From positions 62,001-126,000 of the forward strand of contig CAYXED010000004.1 in NCBI GenBank assembly GCA_964463965.1: a DNA stretch of 64,000 nt, given 5' to 3'. Every line of letters begins with the position of its first letter. Within the stretch, counting starts at the first letter, position 1. Below, in pieces: positions 54,753 through 62,393 of this stretch. Position numbers and translations under genes: made by a program. Source of the DNA: UBA2166 sp964463965 (GTDB taxonomy: Bacteria; Nitrospirota; Nitrospiria; Nitrospirales; UBA2166). The notes below the pieces were generated by a model. The model was given only the letters and a program-made list of their open reading frames with translations. It searched no databases and had not been told where the DNA came from.

Positions 54753-55682
54753 TTAAGTTTTACTTGATCGCCTAATGGCAATCACTTTACCTATAAGATT
54801 GTCTGGAAAGTTTGAGGGAGGATCTACTAGTTGGATTCGTGATCCTACACCTTGAACGAGCCTTAACCCGTCGACAGTTTTAACAACTCCCTTGATTCGA
54901 ATTGCTGTGAGTGTTTTTAGTTTCAACATAAGATTATTTTCTGTAATTTCTGGCTCTATGCTGATTTCTTGTGACTGAAATTCTTCATGTGTATGAGGGG
55001 GCACCTCAAGAGATTTTTTGGAACTTTTTTTCTGTCCTACTGAAGCGTGTGGAGGGAATAAAATGGCTGGATCAACTTGAGCGTTAACGCTATGCAATAT
55101 GGGTGTACCAGGAGCCATATCTTCAAGTGTTTTTTGAAGCCCACTAACGAGGTTTTTTTTAACTAAATCTACCTTATTGAGGACTAAAATATCTGCAGAT
55201 GATATCTGTTGTTCAGCAGTGCCCTCAATATCTTGTTTTTGTAATAGTTGTTCCGCATTTACAACTACAACGGCTAACGCTTCCCCTACCCATTGCGCTA
55301 CTGGCTCTCGCCAAAATGTGACCAATGTTTCAAATGGGAGAGCTACACCAGATGTTTCAACTATTACACGATCAGGTTTGTGGCGTTCCCAAAGGTCGTG
55401 AAGTGTTGTCAGTAACTCACCGGATAGCTGACAACACACACAGCCGCCTTCAAGCTCAACATAGCGACTATCTTCATCTTGACCAAAAAGGGCTTGATCA
55501 ACACCTAATGCACCAAACTCATTTGAAACCACTGCCATACGACAGCCATTTTTTTGTGCATCTTTCAGAAGGTTTCTGATAAGAGTTGTTTTTCCTGCCC
55601 CGAGAAACCCAGACACCACAAGGGCAGGAATGTGTACTTGAGGGTTTTTATATGGTTCGTCAGATGTGGAGCCGTCTTTCAA
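54753..55682 (-). CDS. CobW/COG0523 family GTPase (metallochaperone-like)
   Basis: A 309-residue G3E-family GTPase. It has Walker A GFLGAGKTTLIRNLL, the metal-binding GGCVCCQLSGEL (CxCC) and the LNKVDLV guanine-specificity motif. COG0523 proteins deliver zinc, cobalt or other metals to partner enzymes. The C-terminal CobW_C region is short and divergent (about 80 residues ending with a small beta-rich segment). A linker contains His residues (PPHTHEEF). No Zur-type operator or cobalamin genes are apparent nearby, so the metal is unknown. Confidence 0.9.
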   Translation of the reverse strand: MKDGSTSDEPYKNPQVHIPALVVSGFLGAGKTTLIRNLLKDAQKNGCRMAVVSNEFGALGVDQALFGQDEDSRYVELEGGCVCCQLSGELLTTLHDLWERHKPDRVIVETSGVALPFETLVTFWREPVAQWVGEALAVVVVNAEQLLQKQDIEGTAEQQISSADILVLNKVDLVKKNLVSGLQKTLEDMAPGTPILHSVNAQVDPAILFPPHASVGQKKSSKKSLEVPPHTHEEFQSQEISIEPEITENNLMLKLKTLTAIRIKGVVKTVDGLRLVQGVGSRIQLVDPPSNFPDNLIGKVIAIRRSSKT

Positions 55683-55823
55683 CTATAAACCTTCTTTTAA
55701 TGGCCTAATTCATTATGCTGCAGTGTATTGAGTATATTGATTGTATATCAGGCTGTTTAGGATGTCTGCAATGATTTGAGAAAATTTGTGTTATTGTTCC
55801 TGTATAAATTTTCTGAGAAAATC

Positions 55824-56630
55824 ATGGTTGAACGATATCGACGTGGAAGAAACAAGGCATCGTTACTTGGCAATCATCAACAATGCTGGTTGTGGGGTAG
55901 AAATCTTGTTCTTGAAACTCTTCGTGCTGAGCGGTGGCCCGTTCTAGAATTATATTGTTCTGATGAACTGACATCAGAGGAAGCAAAAGTGGTCCGTGCG
56001 TTGGCAAAACGTAGTAATTGTTCTGTGTACGTACAGACTAGATCATCTATAAAGAATCTATGTCATTCATCAGAACATCAAGGGTACCTGGCCAAAATGG
56101 TCGAATTTCCTTACATGGACCCCCTGCTTCTTCTTGATCAAGCTATGAAGGATAGAAAAAACCCTCTGTTTGTAATTTGTGATGGGATTCAGGACCCATT
56201 TAATTTTGGCGCATTGATCCGTTCTGCTGAGGTTTTTGGAGTAGATGGGATTTTTATCGGGACATCGCACCAAGTTGGCGTAACTAGTCGTGTTGCACGT
56301 AGCTCTGCGGGAGCTGTAAGCCATATGGCGATTGCTCGATCTGAAGATATTAGGGAAATTGCGTATAGTATGAAGGATCGAGGTATTCAAGTCTTGGGTA
56401 CAAGTAGCAATGCAGGTGATTCTATTTTTCAATGCCAACTTACACAACCAACTACGATAGTTGTTGGTAATGAAGGAACTGGAATACGAGATTCATTACG
56501 GGAAGCATGTAGTCAATTAATTCACATTCCCCAGTTTGGAGAGGTATCATCATTAAATGCAGCAGTATCGGCAGGTGTTCTGTTTTATGAAGCCTGTCGG
56601 CAGCGTTCAAAAAATTATGAAAACAAATGA
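55824..56630 (+). CDS. rlmB: 23S rRNA 2'-O-methyltransferase RlmB (SpoU/TrmH family)
   Basis: A SPOUT-class methyltransferase, 268 residues, likely modifying G2251 of 23S rRNA. The N-terminal substrate-binding domain begins WLWGRNLVLETLRAERWPVLELY. The three SpoU motifs are present: DPFNFGALIRSAEVFGVDGIFI, VVGNEGTGI and IPQFGEVSSLNAAVSAGVLFYE. ATG 55824 is preferred over an upstream in-frame start at 55776 because it gives the family-like basic N-terminus. Confusion with other SpoU-type tRNA methyltransferases is possible, though the N-terminal domain favours RlmB. Confidence 0.88.
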   Translation: MVERYRRGRNKASLLGNHQQCWLWGRNLVLETLRAERWPVLELYCSDELTSEEAKVVRALAKRSNCSVYVQTRSSIKNLCHSSEHQGYLAKMVEFPYMDPLLLLDQAMKDRKNPLFVICDGIQDPFNFGALIRSAEVFGVDGIFIGTSHQVGVTSRVARSSAGAVSHMAIARSEDIREIAYSMKDRGIQVLGTSSNAGDSIFQCQLTQPTTIVVGNEGTGIRDSLREACSQLIHIPQFGEVSSLNAAVSAGVLFYEACRQRSKNYENK

Positions 56631-56704
56631 GGTGCTCTTGTGGACTAACAATGGATAGATTATGTTGTCCAAATCATAAAATAAAAAAGAAAAAGCAGTA
56701 TTAT

Positions 56705-57343
56705 CTATAATGCAGGTAATTTAAATCTTATTAGATCTACAAGGCGGCCTGCTTGTTGCATTAAGGTTTCTGACTCCAAGAGAAACTGTTTTTCAGTTGG
56801 AGTAAAGTCTAATCCTGCTGACAAGCTATTTACTAAAACACGATCACTAATTTTTCCCGATGTAATAAGCTGATATTGGTCATCTGCCTTTTTCGATAGA
56901 AGGTATTTTTTAGCTGCGTCAGCCAAGTGGACAAGTAACGCTGAGTCTAGTCTTTCAGTACCATCTTCCTCAACGAGGACAATTTTTGCTTGCCGGTAAC
57001 TGGTGTACACTTCTTGCTCTTCGTAGAAACAACGCCGCAGACCCTGTAACACAATATTATATCGCCCATCATCAAGCTTCTTAACGTTTACCATTCGTCC
57101 TACTGAACCACGTTGAAAAACGGGAGGAGTTTTTTCATAGTCATCCTCCCAACCATCTTTTAGTAAGGCCATACCAATACAATGTCCTTGAGAGGATGCA
57201 TCTTTCACCATTTCTCTATAGCGAGGTTCAAATATGTGCAATGCTAAGTATGTATGCGGGAACAAAACAGTATTGGGTAGGGGGAAAATGGGCACGGTGG
57301 TTGGGATAAGAAATGTGGACTCTTTTGGAGGGTCAGAAAACAT
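56705..57343 (-). CDS. Lon N-terminal (substrate-binding) domain protein
   Basis: A 212-residue stand-alone Lon substrate-binding (LAN/PUA-like) domain, without the ATPase or protease part of Lon. Diagnostic parts are TVPIFPLPNTVLFPHTYLALHIFEPRYREMV and GRMVNVKKLDDGRYNIVLQGLRRC. Stand-alone proteins of this kind are common but uncharacterised. It is in the same orientation as the arsC-like gene upstream, with about 125 bases between. The start at ATG 57343 is clear. Confidence 0.93.
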   Translation of the reverse strand: MFSDPPKESTFLIPTTVPIFPLPNTVLFPHTYLALHIFEPRYREMVKDASSQGHCIGMALLKDGWEDDYEKTPPVFQRGSVGRMVNVKKLDDGRYNIVLQGLRRCFYEEQEVYTSYRQAKIVLVEEDGTERLDSALLVHLADAAKKYLLSKKADDQYQLITSGKISDRVLVNSLSAGLDFTPTEKQFLLESETLMQQAGRLVDLIRFKLPAL

Positions 57344-57468
57344 GCAGATGAGGATACCGAAGGAGTTTTAAAAATGTCAAAGACAAGTACTATTAATTAA
57401 CCATTATAAATAATCCTTTTAAATTCTCGGCATATTACAGGCAACTCAGATAAGTTTTATGTTATTGT

Positions 57469-57822
57469 CTAAAGGATTTTGAGGACATTTTCTGGCGGGC
57501 GTCCTAGGGCAGCTTTAACACCGTGAATTACAATTGGACGCTCAATTAAAATTGGGTTTTGTACCATAATTTTTATCCAATCTTTCCGACTTCTAGAGTC
57601 GCCCGATTTCAGGTTCAATGTCTTGAATGTAGGCTCTTTTGTTCGCAGTACTTGTTCAGGAGTGAGGTTTAGTTTTTTCAATATTGAGTCCAATTCATTA
57701 GCAGTTGGGGGAGTCTTTAGGTATTCAACGATGTTTGGATCAATCCCTTTTTCGTGAAGAAGGGATAGTGTTTGACGACTTTTTCCGCATCTTGGGTTGT
57801 GATAGATGGTTATCTTGGGCAT
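57469..57822 (-). CDS. arsC: ArsC/Spx-fold arsenate reductase (glutaredoxin type)
   Basis: A 117-residue ArsC-family protein with the N-terminal YHNPRCGKSRQTLSLL, where the cysteine is the catalytic residue that binds arsenate. Later segments EYLKTPPTANELDSILKKL, NPILIERPIVIHGVKAALGRPPENV are typical. Related YffB/Spx-like proteins do not reduce arsenate, but the CGKSRQT and arginine pattern (ERPIV) support ArsC. No ars operon genes surround it, so the role could be basal or general thiol redox. Confidence 0.9.
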   Translation of the reverse strand: MPKITIYHNPRCGKSRQTLSLLHEKGIDPNIVEYLKTPPTANELDSILKKLNLTPEQVLRTKEPTFKTLNLKSGDSRSRKDWIKIMVQNPILIERPIVIHGVKAALGRPPENVLKIL

Positions 57823-58025
57823 TTTACCTCCACAAAATTAGTTTCTACTACGTCGATGATACCATATTGCTCTTGAACCTGACTGTACCAGAAGATGGCG
57901 CGTTTTTTCTATTTCATCGGAACATTTCAATTAGTTCCCTGGGCCATGTCTTGTCCGATTATTTTCTAGCGGGTACAATCTTTAGGGCGTTATTCAGATT
58001 GTGAGTCTACCCGCTGGGGAGGACC

Positions 58026-58385
58026 ATGGATGGTATGGACGAATCAAAGCAAAATATAACTGATAGTTCGGTCGAGTCCAAAGCATTATTCTCTATTGGG
58101 CAAATCATTCATCATCGGAGGTTTAAATATCGAGGCGTAATAGTTGATGTTGATCCGAGCTTTCAACTGACTGAGGAGTGGTATGATGAAATTGCGGTGA
58201 GTCGGCCTCCAAAAGACAAGCCATGGTATCATGTTCTTGTGCATAACAGTGATCAGACAACTTATGTTGCAGAGCGTCATCTTGAAGCTGATGATAGTGG
58301 AGAGCCTATTAGTCACCCATTTTTGAATCACTGTTTCGATAGTTTTGACAATGGCAGGTATGATCGTAGTGGAAGCATAAACTAG
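58026..58385 (+). CDS. hspQ: Heat shock protein HspQ (YccV-like hemimethylated-DNA-binding domain)
   Basis: A 119-residue HspQ/YccV protein. In enterobacteria HspQ is a Lon specificity factor and binds hemimethylated oriC DNA. The family core is FSIGQIIHHRRFKYRGVIVDVDP, PWYHVLVHNSDQTTYVAERHLE and the final HPFLNHCFDSF. ATG 58026 follows GGGGAGGACC, a good ribosome binding site. A stand-alone Lon N-domain gene lies 0.7 kb away, but no Lon protease is visible in the window. Confidence 0.93.
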   Translation: MDGMDESKQNITDSSVESKALFSIGQIIHHRRFKYRGVIVDVDPSFQLTEEWYDEIAVSRPPKDKPWYHVLVHNSDQTTYVAERHLEADDSGEPISHPFLNHCFDSFDNGRYDRSGSIN

Positions 58386-58466
58386 ATTTTTACTGCTATC
58401 CGTAGATTCAAATATTTTTTAACATGAGTGCCCTAAACACACGGATTTTTAAGGGGGTATAGGCTT

Positions 58467-58793
58467 ATGAAGTTTAACCAAGCTCAGTTTTTGACCATTC
58501 TTATTCTTATTTCTATTGCACTAGGGACAAGCGGGTGTTTCACCGTAGGGAAATCTTTTCCTGGGTATGTAGTCCCTGATATCAAGATTGGGGAGGCAGA
58601 TCAAAACAAAATAAGTGATATGTTCGGGGCGCCATGGCGTACGGGTATGGATAGTGGAGTTAGGACATGGACTTATGGACTCTACCGGTATTCACTCTTT
58701 AGCGAGGCAAAAACAGAGGATCTGGTCATCCGTTTTAACTCTGAAGGTGTTGTAACTTCGTATACGTATAATACGACAGACCCTCTTCCCTGA
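58467..58793 (+). CDS. SmpA/OmlA/BamE-like outer membrane lipoprotein
   Basis: A 108-residue lipoprotein. The signal sequence (about 1-23) ends in GTSGC, a near-consensus lipobox with Cys24. The mature part has the BamE-like fold pattern IKIGEADQNKISDMFGAPWRTGMDSG, then a tryptophan-rich strand (RTWTYGLYRYSLF) and a final FNSEGVVTSYTYN strand, as in SmpA/OmlA proteins. BamE helps assemble outer membrane proteins, but other lipoproteins share this fold, so the exact role is open. AAGGGGG lies upstream of the ATG. Confidence 0.83.
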   Translation: MKFNQAQFLTILILISIALGTSGCFTVGKSFPGYVVPDIKIGEADQNKISDMFGAPWRTGMDSGVRTWTYGLYRYSLFSEAKTEDLVIRFNSEGVVTSYTYNTTDPLP

Positions 58794-58805
58794 GACTAAT
58801 CTTAA

Positions 58806-59102
58806 ATGACATTTGATCTTTTCAAATCCTCACTCCTGGATGATACGCCTCCAGAGGATCTTGGGCCTGTACTTCGGGCCCTTTGGATTGAGGCGAATGG
58901 GGATTGGGATGGAGCCCATAAGGTTATACAGGATATGAGCGATCGATCTGCTGCTTGGGTTCATGCCTATCTTCATCGTAAAGAAGGAGATCTTACTAAT
59001 GCCGCGTATTGGTACTCTCGCGCTGGGCGTGAGCTTTCCTCGTTTTCTCTCGACAGCGAGTGGGAAGAGATTGTGAAAGGTCTCCTGGTGAGTTCGGTAT
59101 AA
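58806..59102 (+). CDS. Conserved hypothetical protein (98 aa)
   Basis: A short soluble protein with conserved features DLFKSSLLDDTPPEDLGPVLRALW, NGDWDGAHKVIQDM and AAWVHAYLHRKEGDLTNAAYWYSRAGR. This pattern is familiar from widespread uncharacterised proteins of about 90-100 residues in Gram-negative bacteria. It looks like a single tetratricopeptide-like helical hairpin. It starts 12 bases after the lipoprotein gene and ends 11 bases before glnS, so all three may share a transcript. No function is known to me. Confidence 0.85.
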   Translation: MTFDLFKSSLLDDTPPEDLGPVLRALWIEANGDWDGAHKVIQDMSDRSAAWVHAYLHRKEGDLTNAAYWYSRAGRELSSFSLDSEWEEIVKGLLVSSV

Positions 59103-59113
59103 GATGACCAACC

Positions 59114-60790
59114 ATGACTTTGCCTGCCTCTGACTTCATTCGCACTACTATTTCTGAAGACCTCAAAAATAAAAAAAACTCAGGACGATTAGTAACCAGG
59201 TTTCCCCCTGAACCGAATGGCTATTTACATATTGGGCATGCCAAATCTATTTGTTTAAATTTTGGAGTTGCATCTGAATATGCCACTGGTATTTGTAACC
59301 TGAGATTTGATGACACTAATCCAACTAAGGAAAGCATTGAATACGTTAATTCCATAAAAGAAGATGTTCATTGGTTAGGTTTTGAATGTGGTGATCGTGT
59401 GTGCTATGCATCAGATTATTTTGATCAGCTGTATGAATATGCAATTGAACTTGTAAAAAAAAATAAGGCTTATGTTGACAGTTTGAATGGTGAAGAGATT
59501 CGTATATATCGAGGCACATTGACAGCGCCTGGTAAAGCTAGTCCATATCGAAACCGTTCTCTCGAAGACAATCTTGATCTGTTTAAACGTATGCGTGATG
59601 GTGAGTTTGAAGAGGGGGCTCATGTTTTGCGTGCAAAAATTGATATGGCCTCTCCAAATCTGAATATGCGTGATCCTATCTTGTATCGAATACGGAAAAC
59701 ACCACATCACCGAACGGGTAATAGGTGGAATATTTACCCTATGTATGATTTTACCCATTGCCTTTCAGATGCTATTGAGGGTGTTACCCACTCGCTCTGT
59801 ACTCTTGAGTTTCAAGATCATCGCCCTTTATATGACTGGGTACTTGATGAAGTGGGAACTAGTAACCATCCACAGCAAATTGAATTTGCACGACTGAACT
59901 TAAGCTATACCATTATGAGCAAGCGATTGCTGAATGAACTTGTTACTACTGGTATTGTGGACGGATGGGATGATCCTCGTTTGCCAACCATTAAAGGAAT
60001 GCGACGTCGTGGTTATACAGCAGAATCTATTAGGCGGTTTTGTGATGAAATTGGAATTGCTAAGCGTGATGGGATTGTCGATGTAGCTTTGTTGGAACAC
60101 TGTGTGCGTGAGGATCTGAATATTAGTGCACCTCGAGTGATGGGCGTTCTACGCCCTCTTAAAGTTGTTATTGATAATTACCCAGGTGAGTGTGTTGAGG
60201 AGATGGATGCTGCTAATCATCCCAAGGATCCAGACATGGGGTCTCGGAAAATTCCATTTTCTAAGACAATATTTATTGAGCAAGATGATTTTTGTGAGGA
60301 CCCCCCACCAAAGTTTTTCCGTCTTGCCCCTGGGCGAGAGGTGAGGTTACGCAATGCGTATATCATACGATGTATTTCTGCAATAAAGGATGAAGAAACT
60401 GGTGATATTACCGAGATACACTGCACCTATGATCCTGATACCAAGAGAGGCATGCCTGGGGCATCACGAAAAGTAAAGTCGACTATTCATTGGGTGTCGG
60501 AACAGGATTCGTTATGTGCGGAGATTCGTCTGTACGACAGTCTGTTTACAGTCCCAGATCCCACTAACACGGCTGATGAATCAGGTTTTTTATCAACTAT
60601 TAACCCAAAATCTCTCGAGACGCTTAAGTTATGTCGTGTTGAGCGGAGTTTGAAAGATGCCAGCCCTGGTGATCATTTTCAGCTTGAGAGACAAGGATAC
60701 TTTGTTATCGATACGGTTAACTCTCTCCCTGGGAGAGTGGTTTTGAATCGTACCGTCACTCTTCGTGACACTTGGGCCAAGAAAATTTAA
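59114..60790 (+). CDS. glnS: Glutaminyl-tRNA synthetase
   Basis: GlnRS, 558 residues, charges tRNA-Gln directly. It is a class I synthetase with RFPPEPNGYLHIGHAKS (HIGH at 39-42) and the KMSKS-equivalent YTIMSKRLLNELV. FDDTNP, MYDFTHCLSDAIEGVTHSLCTLEFQDHRPLYDW and GWDDPRLPTIKGMRRRGYT distinguish it from GluRS. The C-terminal beta-barrel anticodon domain is present. Having glnS suggests that the Gat-dependent route for glutamine is not needed. It is convergent to nuoM. Confidence 0.97.
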   Translation: MTLPASDFIRTTISEDLKNKKNSGRLVTRFPPEPNGYLHIGHAKSICLNFGVASEYATGICNLRFDDTNPTKESIEYVNSIKEDVHWLGFECGDRVCYASDYFDQLYEYAIELVKKNKAYVDSLNGEEIRIYRGTLTAPGKASPYRNRSLEDNLDLFKRMRDGEFEEGAHVLRAKIDMASPNLNMRDPILYRIRKTPHHRTGNRWNIYPMYDFTHCLSDAIEGVTHSLCTLEFQDHRPLYDWVLDEVGTSNHPQQIEFARLNLSYTIMSKRLLNELVTTGIVDGWDDPRLPTIKGMRRRGYTAESIRRFCDEIGIAKRDGIVDVALLEHCVREDLNISAPRVMGVLRPLKVVIDNYPGECVEEMDAANHPKDPDMGSRKIPFSKTIFIEQDDFCEDPPPKFFRLAPGREVRLRNAYIIRCISAIKDEETGDITEIHCTYDPDTKRGMPGASRKVKSTIHWVSEQDSLCAEIRLYDSLFTVPDPTNTADESGFLSTINPKSLETLKLCRVERSLKDASPGDHFQLERQGYFVIDTVNSLPGRVVLNRTVTLRDTWAKKI

Positions 60791-60830
60791 AGGTTTTACT
60801 CTTTCAGGGCGACTAGGAAAGTAAAGGCTA

Positions 60831-62333
60831 TTAGTCTAGCATCATTGATAATGGGACAATTTTTGTTAAATGTAATTGTTCAACAATCCCATTGACACTC
60901 GCGTCCATCGTTGTAAGAAGTGGATTTGGGTACCACCCTATACAGAACACCATTAATGCTAGCGGTATCATAATTGCGATTTCTCGTGGCAGGAGATCAG
61001 GAAGATGCGCATTGCGTGGCGTTGTTATGGGACCCAAGGCAACTCGTTGTAGCATCCATAACATGTAGGCTGCCGCCAGAATAATTCCACCCATCGACAA
61101 TAATACCATTGGAAATGATCGGAAGGATGTGCCAATCAGTACCAAAAACTCACTAATAAAATTTGCTGTTCCTGGGAGCCCAAAGGATGCAACGCAGAAA
61201 ATGCTCAGAAAAGCTACATAGCGGGGCATTGTCTTATGAAGGCCGCCATAGTCACCCAATACCCTACTATGGGTACGATCATATAAAAACCCAACGATAA
61301 TAAATAGTGCGCCAGTTGTAATGCCATGGTTAAACATCTGTAGAACTGCACCATTAATTCCTATGTTATTCCATACAAAGATTCCAAGCGTTACGAAACC
61401 CATATGGGAAATTGAGGAATATGCAATAAGCTTTTTTAGATCAGTTTGAGCCAACGCCATATATCCTCCGTACAGGATGGCGATGATGGAAAGCCAGAGG
61501 ATTATTGGAGTAAAGGCTATGGAAGCTTCTGGAAGAATTGGAAGGCAAAAACGCAAGAACCCATAACCGCCCATTTTTAGTAATATTCCAGCGAGAATGA
61601 CACTTCCTGCCGTTGGGGCCTCAGAGTGCGCTTCAGGAAGCCAGCTGTGAAAGGGAAACATAGGCATCTTGATTGCGAAGGCAATGAAAAAAGCTAGGAA
61701 AATCCAAAACTGTGTAGTCAGTGAATAGTTCTGAGCAGTAAGCTCTATCAGGTCAAAGGTATGGCCTCCCATAATGTATAGGCCAAGAATTCCTACAAGC
61801 AGCAATAGGCTTCCGATTAAGCTATATATGATAAATTTCATAGAGGCTTTTATTTTTTCTGGTCCACCCCACAACAGGATCATAAAGTACATGGGGATTA
61901 CAGTTATTTCCCAGCACATAAAAAACATTAACGTATCCAATGCAGTAAATACTGCCAGCATGGCGGCTTCGACGAGGAGGATAAGTATCATGAATGTTTT
62001 GAGGTTTTGATCAATATTGTTCCATGAACACAGTATGCATAATGGAGTTAGCAGTGTGGTGAGTAGTACAAGGAGTAGACTGATTCCATCAACGCCCACG
62101 CTGTAACTAGTGTTGAATGTGGGCATCCACGCAACTCGTTCTACAAACTGCATGCCATGAATAGACTGATCAAAGTTGCTCCAGAGGTAAAGTGCCGCAA
62201 AAAGATCAAGGAGTGTTATTCCTAACGTTGTTTGGAGTACCGCGGTTTGGCTTTTAATAAAAGCGATGATCGCAATACCTATGATAGGAATAGTAATGAT
62301 AACTGTGAGCAGATGCTCTGAGAAGAATTCCAC
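60831..62333 (-). CDS. nuoM: NADH-quinone oxidoreductase subunit M (second locus)
   Basis: A 500-residue canonical NuoM with GTG start at 62333, preceded by a CAGGGAAA ribosome binding site. TM5 glutamate lies in FFMCWEITVIPMYFMILLWGG; the TM7 lysine in FAIKMPMFPFHSWLPEAHSEAPTAG is present. The region DLKKLIAYSSISHMGFVTLGI is typical. It follows nuoL by about 60 bases. It is the last gene of this transcription unit: no nuoN follows, and glnS converges from the other side. It therefore differs from both nuoM copies of the main locus. Confidence 0.95.
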   Translation of the reverse strand: MEFFSEHLLTVIITIPIIGIAIIAFIKSQTAVLQTTLGITLLDLFAALYLWSNFDQSIHGMQFVERVAWMPTFNTSYSVGVDGISLLLVLLTTLLTPLCILCSWNNIDQNLKTFMILILLVEAAMLAVFTALDTLMFFMCWEITVIPMYFMILLWGGPEKIKASMKFIIYSLIGSLLLLVGILGLYIMGGHTFDLIELTAQNYSLTTQFWIFLAFFIAFAIKMPMFPFHSWLPEAHSEAPTAGSVILAGILLKMGGYGFLRFCLPILPEASIAFTPIILWLSIIAILYGGYMALAQTDLKKLIAYSSISHMGFVTLGIFVWNNIGINGAVLQMFNHGITTGALFIIVGFLYDRTHSRVLGDYGGLHKTMPRYVAFLSIFCVASFGLPGTANFISEFLVLIGTSFRSFPMVLLSMGGIILAAAYMLWMLQRVALGPITTPRNAHLPDLLPREIAIMIPLALMVFCIGWYPNPLLTTMDASVNGIVEQLHLTKIVPLSMMLD

Positions 62334-62393
62334 TATTTTTTTCCCTGCATCGAGTGTATTAGAGCGTTCTCAATTAGCACTCACTCGCAACAA